Part shown: positions 5,086-6,932 of the stretch, piece by piece
Layout of the letters: each line of letters begins with the position of its first letter
Position numbering within the stretch: the first letter of the stretch is position 1
Assembly: GCA_003519485.1 (NCBI GenBank)
Contig: DOWQ01000394.1
Span: forward strand, 1-6,932
Reading direction: 5' to 3'
From: Streptomyces sp.
Lineage (GTDB): Bacteria; Actinomycetota; Actinomycetes; Streptomycetales; Streptomycetaceae
Length of the DNA: 6,932 nucleotides
The notes under the pieces: model-generated
Told to the model about the DNA's origin: nothing
The model's input: the letters and a program-made list of their open reading frames with translations, nothing else
Databases searched by the model: none
Made by a program: the position numbers and the translations under genes

Positions 5086-6881
5086 GCGGCGTGATCGGCA
5101 TGATCGGCGTGACACCACCGGCGTACGACCCGGCGGCCCCGGAGTCGGCGACGACCCTGCCGGTCGGCTCGCCCGCGACCGTACGGGCCTACGTGCGGGA
5201 GCTGCTGCGGCGGCACCGCCGGGCCTTCATCCTGCTGGTGACGGTGAACGCCGTCGCGGTGGTCTCCTCGATGGTCGGCCCGTACCTGCTGGGCGGTCTC
5301 GTCGAGGACCTCGCCGCCGGCGCCCGGGACATCCGGCTGGAGCGGACGATCGTGCTCTTCGCGGTGGCGCTCACCGTGCAGACCGTCTTCGTCCGGCTGG
5401 TGCGGCTGCGTGGCGCAGTGCTCGGCGAGCGGATGCTGGCGGACCTGCGCGAGGACTTCCTCGTGCGGTCCGTGGCGCTGCCGCCGGGCGTACTGGAGCG
5501 CGCCGGCACCGGTGATCTGCTGTCGCGGATCACCACCGACATCGACCGGCTGGCCAACGCCATGCGCGAGGCCGTGCCCCAACTGGCCATCGGCGTGGTC
5601 TGGGCGGCGCTGCTGCTGGGCGGGATGGCGGTGACCGCGCCGCCGCTGGCGCTCGCCGTGGTCGTCGCCCTGCCGGTGCTGCTGACCGGCTGCCGCTGGT
5701 ACTTCCGGCGGGCACCCGCCGCGTACCGGTCGGAGGCGGCCGGGTACGCGGCGGTCGCCGCGGCGCTCGCCGAGACCGTGGACGCGGGCCGGACCATCGA
5801 GGCGCACCGGCTGGGCCGGCGCCGGATCGCGATGTCCGACCAGCGGGTCCGCGAGTGGACGGCGTGGGAGCGGTACACGCTCTGGCTCCGCTCGGTGCTC
5901 TTCCCGGTGATCAACGTCTCCCACGTCACCGTGCTCGGCGCCGTGCTGATGATCGGTGGCGGCTGTGTGCTGAACGGCTGGATGACGGTCGGCCAGCTGA
6001 CGACGGGCGCGCTGCTCGCCCAGATGCTGACCGAGCCCGTCGGACTCATCCTGCGCTGGTACGACGAGTTGCAGATCGCCCAGGTGTCGCTGGCGCGGCT
6101 CGTCGGCGTCCGGGAGATCGAGACCGGCGGCGCGGACGACCGGGTCTCACCGGACGGCAGGGAGGTTCGGGCGGACGAGGCCCGGTTCGGCTACCACTCG
6201 GGCAGCGACGTGCTGCACGGGGTGTCCCTGGACGTACGGCCGGGCGCCCGGGTCGCGCTGGTCGGGCCGTCCGGCGCGGGCAAGTCCACCCTGGGCCGGC
6301 TGCTCGCCGGGATCTACGCGCCCCGCACGGGCGAGGTGACGCTCGGCGGCGCGGAGCTGGCCCGGATGCCGGCGGAACGGGTGCGCGAGCACGTGGCGCT
6401 GGTCAACCAGGAGCACCACGTCTTCGTCGGTTCGCTGCGGGACAACCTGCTGCTGGCGCGCACGGGCGCCGCTGACGCGGAGCTGTGGGCGGCCCTCGCG
6501 GCCGTGGACGCGGCCGACTGGGCGAGGGCGCTCGCCGAGGGCCTGGACACCGAGGTCGGCTCGGGCGGGCTGACGCTGACCCCGGCGCAGGCGCAGCAGG
6601 TCGCGCTGGCCCGGCTGGTGCTGGCCGATCCGCACACCCTCGTCCTGGACGAGGCCACCTCGCTGCTCGACCCGCGGGCGGCCCGGCACCTGGAGCGTTC
6701 GCTCGCCCGGGTGCTGGACGGCCGTACGGTCGTGGCGATCGCCCACCGGCTGCACACCGCGCACGACGCGGACGTGATCGCCGTCGTCGAGGAGGGCCGG
6801 ATCAGCGAGCACGGCAGCCATGACGAGCTGGTCGCGGCGGACGGCGCGTACGCCGCGCTCTGGCGCTCCTGGCACAGCTGA
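5082..6881 (+). CDS. ABC exporter subunit with intact Walker motifs and degenerate signature (LTPAQ)
   Basis: This is the second half of the heterodimeric ABC exporter, 599 residues. Hydrophobic segments lie near 49-71, 88-107, 166-184, 187-207, 271-298 and 302-325. The NBD has A-loop Tyr371, Walker A GPSGAGKST (395-403), Q-loop Gln443, Walker B TLVLDE (519-524, catalytic Glu524), D-loop SLLD (527-530) and switch His555. The signature motif LSGGQ is replaced by LTPAQ (499-503), so it cannot properly contact ATP bound by its partner. It therefore hydrolyses ATP in the composite site formed by its own Walker motifs and the partner's LSGGQ, while the opposite site is dead. The gene overlaps the upstream stop codon (ATGA), so the two are one coupled operon. 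Export direction follows from the TMD-NBD fold; the substrate cannot be inferred. The N-terminus carries a small 9-nt duplication. Confidence 0.94.
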   Translation: MSGVIGMIGVTPPAYDPAAPESATTLPVGSPATVRAYVRELLRRHRRAFILLVTVNAVAVVSSMVGPYLLGGLVEDLAAGARDIRLERTIVLFAVALTVQTVFVRLVRLRGAVLGERMLADLREDFLVRSVALPPGVLERAGTGDLLSRITTDIDRLANAMREAVPQLAIGVVWAALLLGGMAVTAPPLALAVVVALPVLLTGCRWYFRRAPAAYRSEAAGYAAVAAALAETVDAGRTIEAHRLGRRRIAMSDQRVREWTAWERYTLWLRSVLFPVINVSHVTVLGAVLMIGGGCVLNGWMTVGQLTTGALLAQMLTEPVGLILRWYDELQIAQVSLARLVGVREIETGGADDRVSPDGREVRADEARFGYHSGSDVLHGVSLDVRPGARVALVGPSGAGKSTLGRLLAGIYAPRTGEVTLGGAELARMPAERVREHVALVNQEHHVFVGSLRDNLLLARTGAADAELWAALAAVDAADWARALAEGLDTEVGSGGLTLTPAQAQQVALARLVLADPHTLVLDEATSLLDPRAARHLERSLARVLDGRTVVAIAHRLHTAHDADVIAVVEEGRISEHGSHDELVAADGAYAALWRSWHS

Positions 6882-6884
6882 CGC

Positions 6885-6932
6885 GCCGGGCCGCCTGCCT
6901 GGTCGAACGGGGCGCGGGGCGGGCCGCCCGGC
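6885..6932. terminator. Possible weak hairpin after the exporter operon
   Basis: GCCGGGC (6885-6891) and GCCCGGC (6926-6932) could pair across a 34-nt GC-rich spacer just after the operon stop, and pairing may continue beyond the window. The long loop and the cut edge make this a weak call. No gene can be recognised in the last 51 bases. Confidence 0.22.

Noticed and set aside
4878..5924. Minus-strand open frame of 348 codons spanning the junction of the two exporter genes.
   Set aside because: It spans two real genes antisense, has no recognisable motif and no ribosome site that I could see.
3144..6881. A single plus-strand open frame of 1245 codons that could suggest a giant fused protein.
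   Set aside because: Only the part from 5082 encodes a recognisable ABC subunit. The upstream 646 codons are an off-frame reading of the first ABC gene, rich in Arg, Gly and Ala as expected for GC-rich shadow frames.

Overview
The window is high-GC DNA with the codon bias of a Streptomyces-like actinomycete: third codon positions are nearly always G or C, and long spurious open frames lie over every gene. It looks like ordinary chromosomal sequence. I see no tRNA, rRNA, CRISPR array, insertion sequence or phage gene. The genus is inferred from composition and protein style, not from a marker gene.

Layout. (1) Bases 1-1518, minus strand: a type IV (exporter-type) ABC half-transporter cut off by the window edge inside its ABC signature motif. 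(2) Bases 1519-1689: a divergent promoter region whose two -35 elements are only 9 bp apart and are covered by inverted repeats, a probable shared operator. (3) Bases 1690-2163, plus strand: a MarR-family regulator, apparently read from a leaderless mRNA. (4) Bases 2164-2340: a 177-bp gap between convergent genes, with a three-copy 13-14 bp tandem repeat and a perfect 11-bp GC hairpin that probably terminates both genes. (5) Bases 2341-3054, minus strand: a predicted lipoprotein with a YkuD-type L,D-transpeptidase catalytic domain. (6) Bases 3055-3153: a 99-bp divergent spacer. (7) Bases 3154-5085 and 5082-6881, plus strand: two ABC exporter half-transporters overlapping by ATGA, which almost certainly form one heterodimeric exporter. 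(8) Bases 6882-6932: the start of the downstream intergenic region.

How the parts work together. The MarR protein probably represses its own gene and the divergent ABC exporter until a small-molecule ligand releases it; this arrangement is common in multidrug resistance. The heterodimeric exporter is the most striking element. Its first subunit has lost Walker A and the switch histidine but keeps LSGGQ and Walker B. The second subunit keeps Walker A, Walker B and the histidine but has LTPAQ in place of LSGGQ. In the head-to-tail NBD dimer all losses therefore fall in one composite ATP site, leaving one complete site. No substrate can be deduced for either exporter. The L,D-transpeptidase-like lipoprotein acts at the cell wall and has no evident functional link to its neighbours.

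I found no wholly new system. The observations most worth following are the one-sided ATPase architecture, the compact divergent MarR/ABC control region and the repeat-derived C-terminal tail of the first exporter subunit.
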